Notes: a model not told the origin generated them from the sequence alone. A stretch of DNA of 64,000 nt from Streptomyces mutabilis (GCF_014649815.1 NZ_BMTT01000002.1:62001-126000); one strand, 5' to 3'. Shown: positions 26,963-35,508, counted from the stretch's first letter. Made by a program: numbers and translations.

Positions 26963-27658
26963 TCAGTACCAGTGGTTGGCCTGCCAGAAGGCCCAGGCGT
27001 CACACGGGCTGCCGTAGCGGCTGTCCATGTAGTTGAGGCCCCACTTGATCTGGGTGGCCGGGTTGGTCCGCCAGTCGGCGCCCGCCGAGGCGTACTTGCC
27101 GGCCGGGAGGGCCTGGAAGAGGCCGTAGGCGCCGGAGGAGGGGTTGACGGCCTGGTAGTTCCAGCTGGACTCGTGGTCCACGATGTTGCTGAAGCACTGC
27201 CACTGGCCGCTGGGCACCATCGAGCGGGCCATCGCCTGGATCTGGCTGGTGCTGTAGGAGCTCTGGACGGCGAAGCTGGTGGACTCGCGCTGGGCGTCGC
27301 GGCTGGCCGCTTCCTTCTCCGCCTCGCGCTTCTTGGCCTCCTCGGCCGCCCTCTTGGCCTTCTCCTGCTTGGCCACGGCGGTCTCGGCGGCTGCCTTGCG
27401 GGCCGCCTCCTCAGCGTCCTTCTTGGCGCTCGCGTCCGCGGCGATGGCCTGTACGTCGGCCTGCTGCGTCAGGGACGCGGTCTGCACCTGCGCCTGCTCG
27501 CCCATGGGGATGTCCGCAAGCAGCGTCGTACCGGCTGCTGTGGCTTCCGCGTCGTTGTTCTGCGCGGTGCTGCCCGAGGCAACGCCGACGACACTTCCGA
27601 CAGCGGTGACCGCCGTGGCCGAGGCCACTGCGAATCCCCGGACCGAGATCCGGCTCAC
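26963..27658 (-). CDS. Secreted lytic transglycosylase with coiled coil
   Basis: 231 residues. A signal peptide (about 1-33, with FAVASATAVTAVGSVVGVASG) is followed by an Ala/Glu/Lys-rich coiled coil (about 75-125). A C-terminal SLT-like domain of about 90 residues has the catalytic Glu163 in NIVDHESSWN and the SGAYGLFQALPAGKYASAG stretch. Such proteins cleave peptidoglycan glycan strands outside the cell, in growth or spore germination. The GTG at 27658 is chosen because GGAAGGA lies six bases before it; the in-frame ATG upstream falls on the ribosome site. A long leader with nested hairpins precedes the gene. Confidence 0.9.
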   Translation of the reverse strand: MSRISVRGFAVASATAVTAVGSVVGVASGSTAQNNDAEATAAGTTLLADIPMGEQAQVQTASLTQQADVQAIAADASAKKDAEEAARKAAAETAVAKQEKAKRAAEEAKKREAEKEAASRDAQRESTSFAVQSSYSTSQIQAMARSMVPSGQWQCFSNIVDHESSWNYQAVNPSSGAYGLFQALPAGKYASAGADWRTNPATQIKWGLNYMDSRYGSPCDAWAFWQANHWY

Positions 27659-28080
27659 ACGGTTTCCTTCCAGCATCGCCCGCTTCGGTGACCCTCGCGG
27701 ACGCAATCGTGCCCCTGGCGCTGGCCTCCCCAACTACGGGTCACGGAAGGCACGGGCCCGGTGGACAACTCCCCGCTAGGGGAGCGCCGCGTGGTGCTCG
27801 GGCGGCATACGACGGCTGCTATGGAGTTGGGACTGGTGTTCCTGCGGTGCTGCCGTACCGCTGGGGGTACGGCTGTGTCGTATGCGGGGCCTGACAGGAA
27901 CGAGACTCTGCCGTAACCCGACGGGGTGAGGCAATTCTGTGTTGCGTGTGAAAGCTCACATCTCGTTCGGTCCAGGGGATTCACGGAAAGCCACACACGC
28001 GACGACGCCGCCCGGCTAGGCTCTTCGCCTTCCGGACGGCGCCAACCGTCACACGATCGGCCGTCTTGGGACCTGATCCC
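27659..28080 (-). other. Gene-free 420-base leader/intergenic region with nested inverted repeats
   Basis: No coding frame is credible here. On the side of the transglycosylase gene there is a nested structure: outer arms GCATACGAC (27805-27813) and GTCGTATGC (27877-27885) enclose inner arms GCCGTACC (27852-27859) and GGTACGGC (27866-27873). A smaller hairpin CTCCCC/GGGGAG lies at 27769-27784. Long structured leaders with ydaO-type cyclic di-AMP riboswitches precede several actinobacterial wall hydrolases, but I could not fit that consensus, so I only record the structure. Confidence 0.45.
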
Positions 28081-29406
28081 TCAGATGTGGCCGTCCTCCA
28101 GCATTTCGGTCACAAGTGCCGCGATCTGGGACCTCTCGGACCGCGTCAGGGTGACGTGGGCGAAGAGGGGATGACCCTTCAGTTTCTCGACGACGGCGAC
28201 GACACCGTCGTACCGCCCCACCCGCAGGTTGTCCCGCTGCGCGACGTCGTGGGTCAGTACGACCCGCGAGTTGGCCCCGATGCGCGAGAGCACGGTCAGC
28301 AGGACGTTCCGCTCCAGCGACTGGGCCTCGTCCACGATCACGAACGCGTCGTGCAGCGAGCGTCCGCGGATGTGGGTGAGCGGCAGCACCTCGAGCATCC
28401 CGCGCGCGGTCACCTCCTCGATGACCTCCCGACTGGTGACCGCCGACAGCGTGTCGAAGACCGCCTGCGCCCAGGGGCTCATCTTCTCGGCCTCGGAGCC
28501 GGGCAGATAGCCGAGCTCCTGCCCGCCCACCGCGTACAGCGGGCGGAAGACCATCACCTTCTGGTGCTGCCGGCGCTCCAGCACGGCCTCGAGACCCGCG
28601 CACAGTGCCAGCGCCGACTTGCCGGTGCCGGCCCGGCCGCCCATCGACACGATGCCGACGTCCGGGTCGAGGAGGAGATCGAGCGCGATCCGCTGCTCGG
28701 CGCTGCGGCCCTTGATGCCGAACGCCTCCCGGTCGCCGCGCACCAGGCGGACGCTGCCGTCGGGCGTCACCCGGCCGAGGGCCTTGCCGCGCTCCGACTG
28801 GAGGGTCAGCCCGGTATGCACGGGAAGGTCGGCGACCTCGGGGACGAAGACCCGCCCCTCCTCGAAGAGGATGTCCACCTGTTCACCCGGCAGGGTGAGT
28901 TCGGTCATGCCGGTCCAGCCGGAGGCGTCCGTGATGGCGAGCTCGGCGCGGTACTCCTCGGCGAGCAGGCCCACGGAGGACGCCTTGATCCGCAGTGGGA
29001 GGTCCTTGGACACGACGGTGACGTCGTATCCCTCCGCCTGCAGATTGCGGGCGACCGCGAGGATGCGGGAGTCGTTGTCCCCCAGGCGGTAGCCGGTGGG
29101 CAGCACGCTGGGGTCCGAGTGGTTGAGCTCGACACGCACCGTGCCGCCGAGATCCCCGATGGGGATGGGGGCGTCGAGGCGACCGTGCCGTACCCGGAAC
29201 TCGTCGAGCAGGCGCAGGGCCTGCCGGGCGAAGTAGCCGAGTTCGGGATGGTGCCGCTTGGCCTCCAGCTCCGTCACCACGACGATCGGGAGCACGACCT
29301 CGTGCTCGTCGAAGCGGTTCAGGGCGTTCGGGTCGGCCAGCAGGACGCTGGTGTCGAGAACGTAGGTGCGCCGATCTGGCTTGTGGCGCTTTGTGCTGGT
29401 CACCAC
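28081..29406 (-). CDS. PIN domain-PhoH ATPase fusion (PhoH2 type)
   Basis: 441 residues. The N-terminal PIN nuclease domain (about 12-150) keeps its acidic residues: Asp18 in VLDTSVLL, Glu46 in TELEAKRH, and Asp110/Asp112 in LGDNDSRIL. The PhoH domain follows, with Walker A GRAGTGKS at 257-264 and Walker [15 protein letters not shown]. PhoH2 proteins of mycobacteria unwind and cleave RNA and can occur with a small antitoxin-like gene; none is evident directly upstream here. Start: GTG at 29406 or the adjacent GTG at 29403; the ribosome site (GAGGGGG) is rather distant. Confidence 0.9.
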   Translation of the reverse strand: MVTSTKRHKPDRRTYVLDTSVLLADPNALNRFDEHEVVLPIVVVTELEAKRHHPELGYFARQALRLLDEFRVRHGRLDAPIPIGDLGGTVRVELNHSDPSVLPTGYRLGDNDSRILAVARNLQAEGYDVTVVSKDLPLRIKASSVGLLAEEYRAELAITDASGWTGMTELTLPGEQVDILFEEGRVFVPEVADLPVHTGLTLQSERGKALGRVTPDGSVRLVRGDREAFGIKGRSAEQRIALDLLLDPDVGIVSMGGRAGTGKSALALCAGLEAVLERRQHQKVMVFRPLYAVGGQELGYLPGSEAEKMSPWAQAVFDTLSAVTSREVIEEVTARGMLEVLPLTHIRGRSLHDAFVIVDEAQSLERNVLLTVLSRIGANSRVVLTHDVAQRDNLRVGRYDGVVAVVEKLKGHPLFAHVTLTRSERSQIAALVTEMLEDGHI

Positions 29407-29769
29407 GGAAGGACGTACCCCCTCGGAAGAGGTCGGGGAGCGACGGAGTGGACGCTGGGCCGGGAGAGCGGGAACGAGTCGACCGGTCGACGGCCGCCCT
29501 GCACTGGCGCGGGCCGCGAGCCGGCCCTCCGCCGCGTCTTCCGTGCCGTGACCGCACGGTGGGGCTGGTGCAAAGGGCCTCCCGGGCGGACGGCTCCGCG
29601 CCGTCCGCTGAGATACGACACCCGTGGTTCGGGCGTCGACCTGCTTGGCTTATGCCCTCGAACGAGCGCCGCCATGCCACGGCACAGGACGACGCACCGG
29701 TGAACTCCTCATGACGGGCGCCCCTCGGGCGCTTCTCACGCGCGCCCCTCCGGAAAAGGGCACAAAAAA

Positions 29770-29804
29770 CGGGCCGGTCCGTGGGGGGGAGACGGACCGG
29801 CCCG
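29770..29804 (-). terminator. Strong Rho-independent terminator with no obvious upstream gene
   Basis: 13-base perfect stem (CGGGCCGGTCCGT with its complement) followed, on the minus strand, by six T. It would end transcripts arriving from above 29.8 kb and insulate the PhoH gene. T-runs of this kind are rare among the other hairpins of this window. Confidence 0.85.
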
Positions 29805-30628
29805 AGGGGGGGCTTCCACCATAACCCGTTGTAAGGGATGCCGCGCGCATCGGCGTGCCAAAACTACTCTCCGAAATCACCCTGCGACGCCCGGGTGGCT
29901 ATGGAAGCGGTCATTCCGCCGCGAATCGTGGCCAAAACGGAGCGGATGAAGAAAGGAAGGCCGCACCCGGAGCACACCGAAGGGGCTAGCCGGCAGCCCT
30001 CCGCACCCGTCGGCAACCGCACGGCGGACCGCCCCCGCGCACCTCCACCGGGTGACCCCACCGGCGAACGCCCGCTTGACCAGGCACCGCGCAGCCCCCT
30101 CCACTGCGCGGTGCCACACACGCAGCTTTGCTCACGCGAATTACCTGGCTCCGAACTTACGTGATCAGGCGGGGCGGGTTCGACGCGAGAAGGGCAACGA
30201 TTAATAACGATGTGGAAAACCTGTGAGGATCCGCGGGTGATTGCACATCTTCTTTCCAGGCGCGCAGACATTTGCGAATGTATGTGCTTTACGCCCGGAA
30301 GATCCCATACGCGGCCGCGTCATCGGCGAACCGGTGAAGCCCGGGAACCGTCCCGCTCCTCCCCTGGCGTCACCTCACGACGAAGACGGCTGGGATCACT
30401 AGGAGCACGGTGAGCGCTCGACGCCTCGGACGACAGTTCTTGGCCAAGTCCACCCGAACGGGCGTGCCGGTCGCCGACGTGGCCGGTGCGATGCCCGGCG
30501 TCCACGCCCGGGTCCTCCCCGCGGCGGAGTCGTCGGTCGGCATCCGGGCCGACGGCATGGCCCGGACGGACGTACGGACCCCCCTGTGGCCGACCGGATC
30601 GCCTCCGCACCGCCCCTGTCGGGGCCCC
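29805..30628. other. Gene-free region; possible minus-strand small transcript
   Basis: Together with 29407-29769 this makes about 1.2 kb without a convincing protein gene. Minus-strand frames exist just upstream of the terminator, including a 16-residue one (MTASIATRASQGDFGE, stop at 29864) with a GGCGGA site, but none has family features. An AT-rich pocket at 30195-30220 (GATTAATAACGATG) could be a promoter. A small RNA or small protein ending at the 29770 terminator is possible. On the plus strand a frame from GTG at 30410 follows AGGAG but runs antisense through the methyltransferase gene. Confidence 0.3.
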
Positions 30629-31420
30629 TCACGCGTGGGGCTTGCGGACGTCGAAGAGGTGACGCGCGCTGTGGGCGACGAAGGGCCCCTCGGTCTCGAT
30701 GCGCTCGTGCATCTCGCGCAGCCGGTCCCGGTACGCCTCGACGGTGAACCCGGGCACCGTCCACACGACCTTGCGCAGGAAGTGCACGACGGCACCGATG
30801 TCGTGGAACTCCATCCGCAGCCGTTCCGCCCGCAGGTCGACGACCTCCAGCCCGGCGGCCTCGGCGTCGGCCCGCTCCCGGTCGGGGTGGCGGTCGTTCC
30901 GGGCCCCCTCCGGCTGCGGTCCGAGGAAGAACTCGATGACCTCGAACACGCTGGCCGGCCCGACGTGCTGGGCGAAGTACGTACCACCGGGCGCGAGGAC
31001 GCGGGCGATCTCCGACCAGTGCGGCACGACGGGGTGCCGGCTCACGACCAGGTCGAAGGCCCCGTCCGCGAAGGGGAACGGCGCGTCGTCGGGCGAGGCG
31101 ACCACGGGGACGCCCCGGGCGCGGAGCAGTTCGGTGGCCTTCGCGACGTTGGGGGGCCACCCTTCGGTGGCGACGAGGAGGGGCGGCCGACGGGGCTCCA
31201 CTGCCCCGAGGGCGCAGTCCAGCACCTCCCCTCCCCCGGTCTGCACGTCCAGCACGGCACCGGCGTCGGCGAGTCTCCCGCCCAGGGAGCGGCTGTACCC
31301 CCAGGAGGGCCGCGCCTCGGTGGCCCGCCCCTCGAACCAGGAGAAGTCCCACCCTTCGGTGGGGACGGCGGCGCCTTCGGCGACGAGCTCGTCGAAGGTA
31401 CGGGGGGCAGGCGGTGCCAT
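30629..31420 (-). CDS. Class I SAM-dependent methyltransferase
   Basis: 263 residues. The Rossmann core shows VLDVQTGGGEVLD (motif I, a GxGxG variant), the acidic LLVATEG (motif II region), DDAPFPFADGAFDLVVSRH (post-motif II), and RVLAPGGTYFAQHVG. The layout matches the UbiE/Methyltransf_11 group acting on small molecules. The C-terminal part, EVVDLRAERLRMEFHDIGAVVHFLRKVVWTVPGF, is typical of actinobacterial copies of unknown substrate. It lies downstream of the LLM oxidoreductase gene, separated by a purine-rich tract that may end transcription. Confidence 0.88.
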   Translation of the reverse strand: MAPPAPRTFDELVAEGAAVPTEGWDFSWFEGRATEARPSWGYSRSLGGRLADAGAVLDVQTGGGEVLDCALGAVEPRRPPLLVATEGWPPNVAKATELLRARGVPVVASPDDAPFPFADGAFDLVVSRHPVVPHWSEIARVLAPGGTYFAQHVGPASVFEVIEFFLGPQPEGARNDRHPDRERADAEAAGLEVVDLRAERLRMEFHDIGAVVHFLRKVVWTVPGFTVEAYRDRLREMHERIETEGPFVAHSARHLFDVRKPHA

Positions 31421-31449
31421 GGGAGTCCCATCGGTATCGGTGCGTGTGC

Positions 31450-31536
31450 GGGAGGGGAGGGCGTGAGGAGAGGAACGAAGAGGAGAGGGCGAGGGAGAAG
31501 GAGAGCGAGGAAAGGGGCCGAGGAAGAGGAGAGAGC
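31450..31536 (-). promoter_or_regulatory. 87-base polypurine tract (C/U-rich in the minus-strand transcript)
   Basis: Only about ten of roughly 87 plus-strand bases are pyrimidines. In the minus-strand message this is a C/U-rich, G-poor, probably unstructured stretch right after the oxidoreductase gene, the kind of sequence Rho binds. It could separate that gene from the methyltransferase. The tract also has triplex-forming character. Confidence 0.35.
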
Positions 31537-31542
31537 GACGAT

Positions 31543-32415
31543 CTACCCCACCAAGGGGCGTACCTCCTCGGCGGCGAACCGCACGAAACCCTCCGGATCG
31601 GGCTCGTCACCGGTCGGCTGAAGGATCACGGAGTCCGCCCCGGCCTCGGCCAACCGCCGCACGGCCCCGGCAACGGCCACCGCGTCCCCGGCGACGCCAA
31701 GATCCGGAACCTTCTCGTCCCCTTCAGCGACCAGCTCGGCCCGCAACCGCTCGTGGGCGCCGGCACCGGTGGCGGCGAGCAGATAGACGACGACCTTGTG
31801 CGCGTCCGTCCGCCCGACAGCCGCACGCCCCTCGTCGATCAACCGCCGGGCCCGGCGTACGCCGTCCGGCGGGGTGGACGCGGTGAGAACGGTCCCGTCG
31901 GCGGCCTCACCGGCCAGCCGCAGCGAACGTGGCCCGGTGGCGCCGGCCAGCACCTCGACGCCCTGTCCGGGCGGCCAGTCCAGCGCGACACCGTCGAGCC
32001 GCACGTACCGCCCCTCGGTCGTCACCCGCTCCCCTCCCAACAGGGCTCGCAGGGCGAGAAGATGCTCCCGCAGCAGAGTGACGGGCGACTCCACCCGAGC
32101 CCCGACCTGCCCCATCCAGTCCTGCACACCGTGCCCGACGCCAAGGATCGCGCGGCCGGGGAACATGCGGTGCAGCGTCGCAGCCTCCATCGCGGTGATC
32201 GCCACGTTCCGCAAGGGCACGGGCAACAGCCCGACCCCGACCCGCACCCGCTCGGTCCACGCGAGCGCGGCGGCGGCCGTGGAGATCCCGCCCTCGCGGA
32301 AACAGTCCTCCCAGAGCCACAGCTCCTCCAGCCCGGCCTCATCGGCGGTGCGAGCGACGGCGCGCAGGCGCTCGGGGGCGAGCTGGGGGCGGAAAACGGC
32401 ACCGAGTCCAGTCAT
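31543..32415 (-). CDS. LLM-class (luciferase-like) F420- or flavin-dependent oxidoreductase
   Basis: 290 residues with the TIM-barrel layout of bacterial-luciferase-like monooxygenases. Typical stretches are AVFRPQLAPERLRAVARTADEAGLEELWLWEDCF, WTERVRVGVGLLPVPLRNVAITAMEAATL, FPGRAILGVGHGVQDWMGQVG, and the late GVAGDAVAVAGAVRRLAEAGADSVILQP. In actinobacteria most such proteins use F420H2; cofactor and substrate cannot be read from the sequence. ATG at 32415 (MTGLGAVFRPQL) is chosen over the longer frame. Confidence 0.9.
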   Translation of the reverse strand: MTGLGAVFRPQLAPERLRAVARTADEAGLEELWLWEDCFREGGISTAAAALAWTERVRVGVGLLPVPLRNVAITAMEAATLHRMFPGRAILGVGHGVQDWMGQVGARVESPVTLLREHLLALRALLGGERVTTEGRYVRLDGVALDWPPGQGVEVLAGATGPRSLRLAGEAADGTVLTASTPPDGVRRARRLIDEGRAAVGRTDAHKVVVYLLAATGAGAHERLRAELVAEGDEKVPDLGVAGDAVAVAGAVRRLAEAGADSVILQPTGDEPDPEGFVRFAAEEVRPLVG

Positions 32416-32456
32416 GTGTGCCTTCCTACCTGCGGCTCGTCCGCCGGACAACCGCT

Positions 32457-33200
32457 TTACGAGTCAGCACCCAAGGGCTTCTCGAAACGGACCGTCTCGA
32501 CGACCTGCCGCAGAATCGCCCGGTACTCCTCCCTGCGGGCGGTGGCGGTGGTACTGAGCGTGAGGACGGCGAGGCGCCTGCAGTCGGGGTGGGGGAGGTG
32601 GGCGTGGATTTGCAGGAGGGGGAGTTGAGGGACACCGCTATTGGTTGCCGGACAGAGCACGGCCTCACTGATGGTGAGAGGACCGATGGGCAGTTCGATG
32701 TATTCGACATGACTATGGTCCACCGATTCGGCCGCAGCACGGGCAACGGTCGCCGCACGTGGGGCCACCGCAGTGTCGCGCCACGAGATGGTGAACAGGG
32801 AGAGCAGAGGCTGTGCGCCCCCACGGACCGAGCCCTGGATGTCATCGTGATGCAGGCCGACCGAACAGTGGACGGTGCCGCACTCACTCAGCGCTCCCAG
32901 CATCCGCTGCCCCGAGGCGAGGAGCGCGATGAGCTTCTGTCGAGCCGACTCGCTGGGTGCCGATTCGAGCAGGGGCGCGGCAGCCGCGCGTAATGCGTCG
33001 GCGCGCGGGGTTCCCGGCTCGGCGAGCAGAGCATCCAATGGCAGAGGCGTGAACCCGGCGGGTTCTGCGAACCAGAGTTCTGCATGGGGATCGTCGACGG
33101 ATTCATCGACGATGAGCACACCGGACCTCAATGCACGCCTCGTTTCGGGATCAGGGTTGGAGGGGATGGACGCCCGCGCGTCGACCGCGCTCGATGTCAT
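32457..33200 (-). CDS. Hypothetical protein at the end of the type VII-like cassette
   Basis: 247 residues with no recognised domain. There is a proline- and serine-containing N-terminus, then a region with RSGVLIVDESVDDPHAELWFAEPAGFTPLPLDALLAE. A helical middle and a C-terminal beta-rich part (SLFTISWRDTAVAPRA, HVEYIELPIGPLTISEAVLC, LPLLQIHAHLPHPDCRRLAVLTLSTTA) follow. The shape is reminiscent of ESX-associated EspG-like or immunity proteins, but I cannot assign it. No signal peptide. The ATG at 33200 lies 50 bases inside the end of the upstream membrane-protein gene, a long overlap that implies tight coupling or a later true start. Confidence 0.7.
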   Translation of the reverse strand: MTSSAVDARASIPSNPDPETRRALRSGVLIVDESVDDPHAELWFAEPAGFTPLPLDALLAEPGTPRADALRAAAAPLLESAPSESARQKLIALLASGQRMLGALSECGTVHCSVGLHHDDIQGSVRGGAQPLLSLFTISWRDTAVAPRAATVARAAAESVDHSHVEYIELPIGPLTISEAVLCPATNSGVPQLPLLQIHAHLPHPDCRRLAVLTLSTTATARREEYRAILRQVVETVRFEKPLGADS

Positions 33201-33810
33201 CGGGGGTAGCGCCCCAGTCGGCGAAGCGCCATCCGCTCCGCACATGCATGCGCTGCTCGAGGACATGCAGCCGGCGAGGGGCGGTACCGCGTCGCGTGGG
33301 TGCGGCGACGAGCCCGATGAACCGTGGGTCACCGGCGAACCACAGGGTTTCGATGTCTGCTTTCAGGCTGGGCTTGGCGCGGGGGGCCATGCGGCGGGAC
33401 CACCATTCCGTGCGGAGGTGGTGGGAGAAGACGAGGGGCAACTGTTGATCGGCGTCAGCCGGGTTGGGGAACTCGAACCAGCCATAGTGCTTACCCTCCA
33501 CCTCGGGGCGTTTGGTCAGCCCTCGGGGGAGATTCGGGAATATCTGCCACGGATATGCTCGAAGGATGCGCAACATCACGAACGCCGGAGGAAAATACCT
33601 CAGCTGAATGATGACTCGATATGGCCCGTAAATAAAGTACGGCGCGAATACCCATGAGACCCAGTTGGGCGTGCAGGTCGAGATCCATAGCAGCAAGACC
33701 CAACCACCGGCCCAGCCGATCAGCCCAAGGATGTTCATAGCCACATGTGACATCCATCCCCATCGCGTGGGTGGATGCCCCCAAGCCGTTGGGCAGAAGG
33801 CGAGGTTCAC
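33151..33810 (-). CDS. Small membrane protein of the type VII-like cassette
   Basis: 219 residues, unknown family. Two hydrophobic segments near the N-terminus (about 25-42, MNILGLIGWAGGWVLLLWI, and 48-68, WVSWVFAPYFIYGPYRVIIQL) are followed by a soluble part rich in Trp, Arg and Pro (HYGWFEFPNPADADQQLPLVFSHHLRTEWW). The GTG at 33810 is one possible start, the ATG at 33753 another. It begins 25 bases after the presumed secreted substrate, so it may be its immunity or escort protein. Base composition is clearly less GC-rich here than in the neighbouring housekeeping genes. Confidence 0.7.
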   Translation of the reverse strand: MNLAFCPTAWGHPPTRWGWMSHVAMNILGLIGWAGGWVLLLWISTCTPNWVSWVFAPYFIYGPYRVIIQLRYFPPAFVMLRILRAYPWQIFPNLPRGLTKRPEVEGKHYGWFEFPNPADADQQLPLVFSHHLRTEWWSRRMAPRAKPSLKADIETLWFAGDPRFIGLVAAPTRRGTAPRRLHVLEQRMHVRSGWRFADWGATPDDIERGRRAGVHPLQP

Positions 33811-33835
33811 AGTTCTTTACTCTCTCTGCTCGGCG

Positions 33836-35194
33836 TCAGAAGACATGACGGACAAGACTGATGACGCCGCCGTTGTCAAGGATCAAGCGGGATCCGTCGA
33901 TACCTGCAACCGCGCCGTCCTTGATGCCGTCGTCGTCAGCATCAACCGCTTTGTTGTACAAACCGAATCCTCCTGTAGCGACCCCGGCCATGCCTGAAGT
34001 GGCGGTGACTACCTTTGCAGCCTTCTCGGGGTCGCTGAAGCCGCGCACAGCTCGCGCAACGAATCGGTTCTCCAGTCCGGCGATGCTTCCTGCTTCAACG
34101 AGTGAATGCGAACCGTAGGCAGACACCTTCTGCGACAAGCTCAGCGACTGGGCCCCCGCGCGAATGGCGTGTGCCGCTTCCGTACCCCCCTTCACAACAG
34201 CTCCGAGCCCGGGCAGCACCCCGATGATGTCAGCGCCCACCGAGACAGCGTTGCTCCAGAAGTCAGCATCGAACTCGCCTTTGGTGACGCCGTCCACGAG
34301 TGAGCTTTGGACTTCCGGATCGGTCAGTCGAAGAACGAGCGCCGTCGCGCTCAACCCCGAAGCCGTGAGCATCAGCGCCGCAACCGTCGCCAGCCCCCAC
34401 CCCAACGGCCCCGACAGCAGAAGCGCCACCACGCCGATGAGTCCCGCCGTGAAGCTCAGGATGTCCGGCAGGTTGTCGCCCAGCCAGTCCAGTACCTCGT
34501 CGAACCACCCCGGCTCGTGCGGCACCAGCTTCTTCGTGGCGTCGCGGATCTTGCCGGCCCGGTGTCCGGCCTTCTCCTCGTGCTCTTCGGCCAGACTCTT
34601 CGCCTTGCCGATGATCTTCCGCAGCTCGCTCTCGGCGTCATCCAGCGCCCCGTTCGCGTGCCTCAATGCCTTCCGCGCGGTATGGCGATCGGCACCCTCT
34701 GCCTTGAGGTCGGGGTCCTCACCCGCCTCGTCCGCGCGCCCCTGTGCGCGGACGACCGCGGCCCTGGCGTCCTTCGCGTCCTCGTCGAGCTTCTTGGCAC
34801 GCCGCTGGAAGTCGTCGAGTTCGCCCTCCCAGCGGCTCAGCTGTCTGGCCGCCTTGCGGACGGAGTGTGCCGCGTTCCTGAGGTTCAGCGGCAGCGGTCC
34901 CCTGTCGAGCTGCTCGCGGAAGGCGACCGCGGCATCGCCCTTCCAGTAGCTGCCGTCCAGGAGCTTGGTGACCGTGTCGTAGGTCTCCTGAAGTACGTCG
35001 GCGCAACCACTGAGCTTCTTCCGCAGGCTCCGCACGGTCTCCGTGTCGCCCGGTACGGGGTTGAAACCGAGATGCGGATACTCGGGGTTGGGGATGCGCG
35101 GAGCCGACTTGAGGCCCTGCGGCTTGCCCAGGTCCGCCCGGGAACGCGGGTCCAGGGCGGCCCCGTACTGATCCTGCCCGGCGCCGACGGTCAC
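33836..35194 (-). CDS. WxG-headed coiled-coil/membrane protein, putative type VII secretion substrate
   Basis: 452 residues. Residues 50-135 are helical with a WKG turn at 84-86 (LLDGSYWKGDAAVAFREQL), the WXG signature between two helices. A long coiled coil rich in Ala, Asp, Glu and Lys spans about 105-220. A hydrophobic block at 246-290 could form two membrane helices. The tail (300-452) contains an EF-hand-like DADDDGIKDG loop at 418-427 and has no recognised toxin domain. The start is a GTG overlapping the stop of the WXG100-like gene (GTGA), so the two are coupled, as with ESX pairs. Function unknown. Confidence 0.72.
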   Translation of the reverse strand: MTVGAGQDQYGAALDPRSRADLGKPQGLKSAPRIPNPEYPHLGFNPVPGDTETVRSLRKKLSGCADVLQETYDTVTKLLDGSYWKGDAAVAFREQLDRGPLPLNLRNAAHSVRKAARQLSRWEGELDDFQRRAKKLDEDAKDARAAVVRAQGRADEAGEDPDLKAEGADRHTARKALRHANGALDDAESELRKIIGKAKSLAEEHEEKAGHRAGKIRDATKKLVPHEPGWFDEVLDWLGDNLPDILSFTAGLIGVVALLLSGPLGWGLATVAALMLTASGLSATALVLRLTDPEVQSSLVDGVTKGEFDADFWSNAVSVGADIIGVLPGLGAVVKGGTEAAHAIRAGAQSLSLSQKVSAYGSHSLVEAGSIAGLENRFVARAVRGFSDPEKAAKVVTATSGMAGVATGGFGLYNKAVDADDDGIKDGAVAGIDGSRLILDNGGVISLVRHVF

Positions 35195-35508
35195 TTCTCG
35201 CCGCCGCTCTTGACCTCGCACGACTTCCGCACGGCCTCCTCGAGCGCCTTGTCGACCTCGAGGTAGCTGTCCTTGCTCTTGCCGATGATGTCGGCAAGGT
35301 CATCCGACTGCTTGCCGATCTCCTCCGAGCCGTACTTCCAGTCCTCCTGGAATGCCTCGCACGCCGAGTCGAGGTCATCCGTACCCAGGCCGGTGATGGT
35401 CGCGTCCGACAGCGCCTTGCGGACGCCCCTGAGTGATGCCGACGATTTCCTCAGCGACTTCATGAAGCGCCCGAGCTCGTCACCGTCGACAGCAAGCCGC
35501 CCCGCCAT
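35191..35508 (-). CDS. WXG100-like small protein
   Basis: 105 residues, all helical by composition. Two helices meet at EDWKYGSEEI (57-60 W-K-Y-G, a stretched form of the WXG turn), and the second helix ends in acidic and basic residues (SKDSYLEVDKALEEAVRK). The size and layout fit ESAT-6/CFP-10 type VII substrates, which work as dimers. The ATG at 35508 (MAGRLAVDGDELGRFM) follows GGGGACGG. Its stop overlaps the next gene's start. The natural partner would be the N-terminus of that larger protein. Confidence 0.72.
   Translation of the reverse strand: MAGRLAVDGDELGRFMKSLRKSSASLRGVRKALSDATITGLGTDDLDSACEAFQEDWKYGSEEIGKQSDDLADIIGKSKDSYLEVDKALEEAVRKSCEVKSGGEK

Noticed and set aside
27661-28060. 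ydaO-type cyclic di-AMP riboswitch
   Set aside because: The leader contains a GTGAATCC element but I could not find the other conserved blocks, so only the hairpins are reported.
29864-30271. Minus-strand frame of 135 codons ending near the orphan terminator
   Set aside because: No clear start or domain; composition is like a random GC-rich frame. Only the possibility of a short transcript is kept.
30410-31621. Long plus-strand frame beginning GTG after AGGAG
   Set aside because: It runs antisense through the whole methyltransferase gene, shows no family sequence and has the composition of an opposite-frame shadow.
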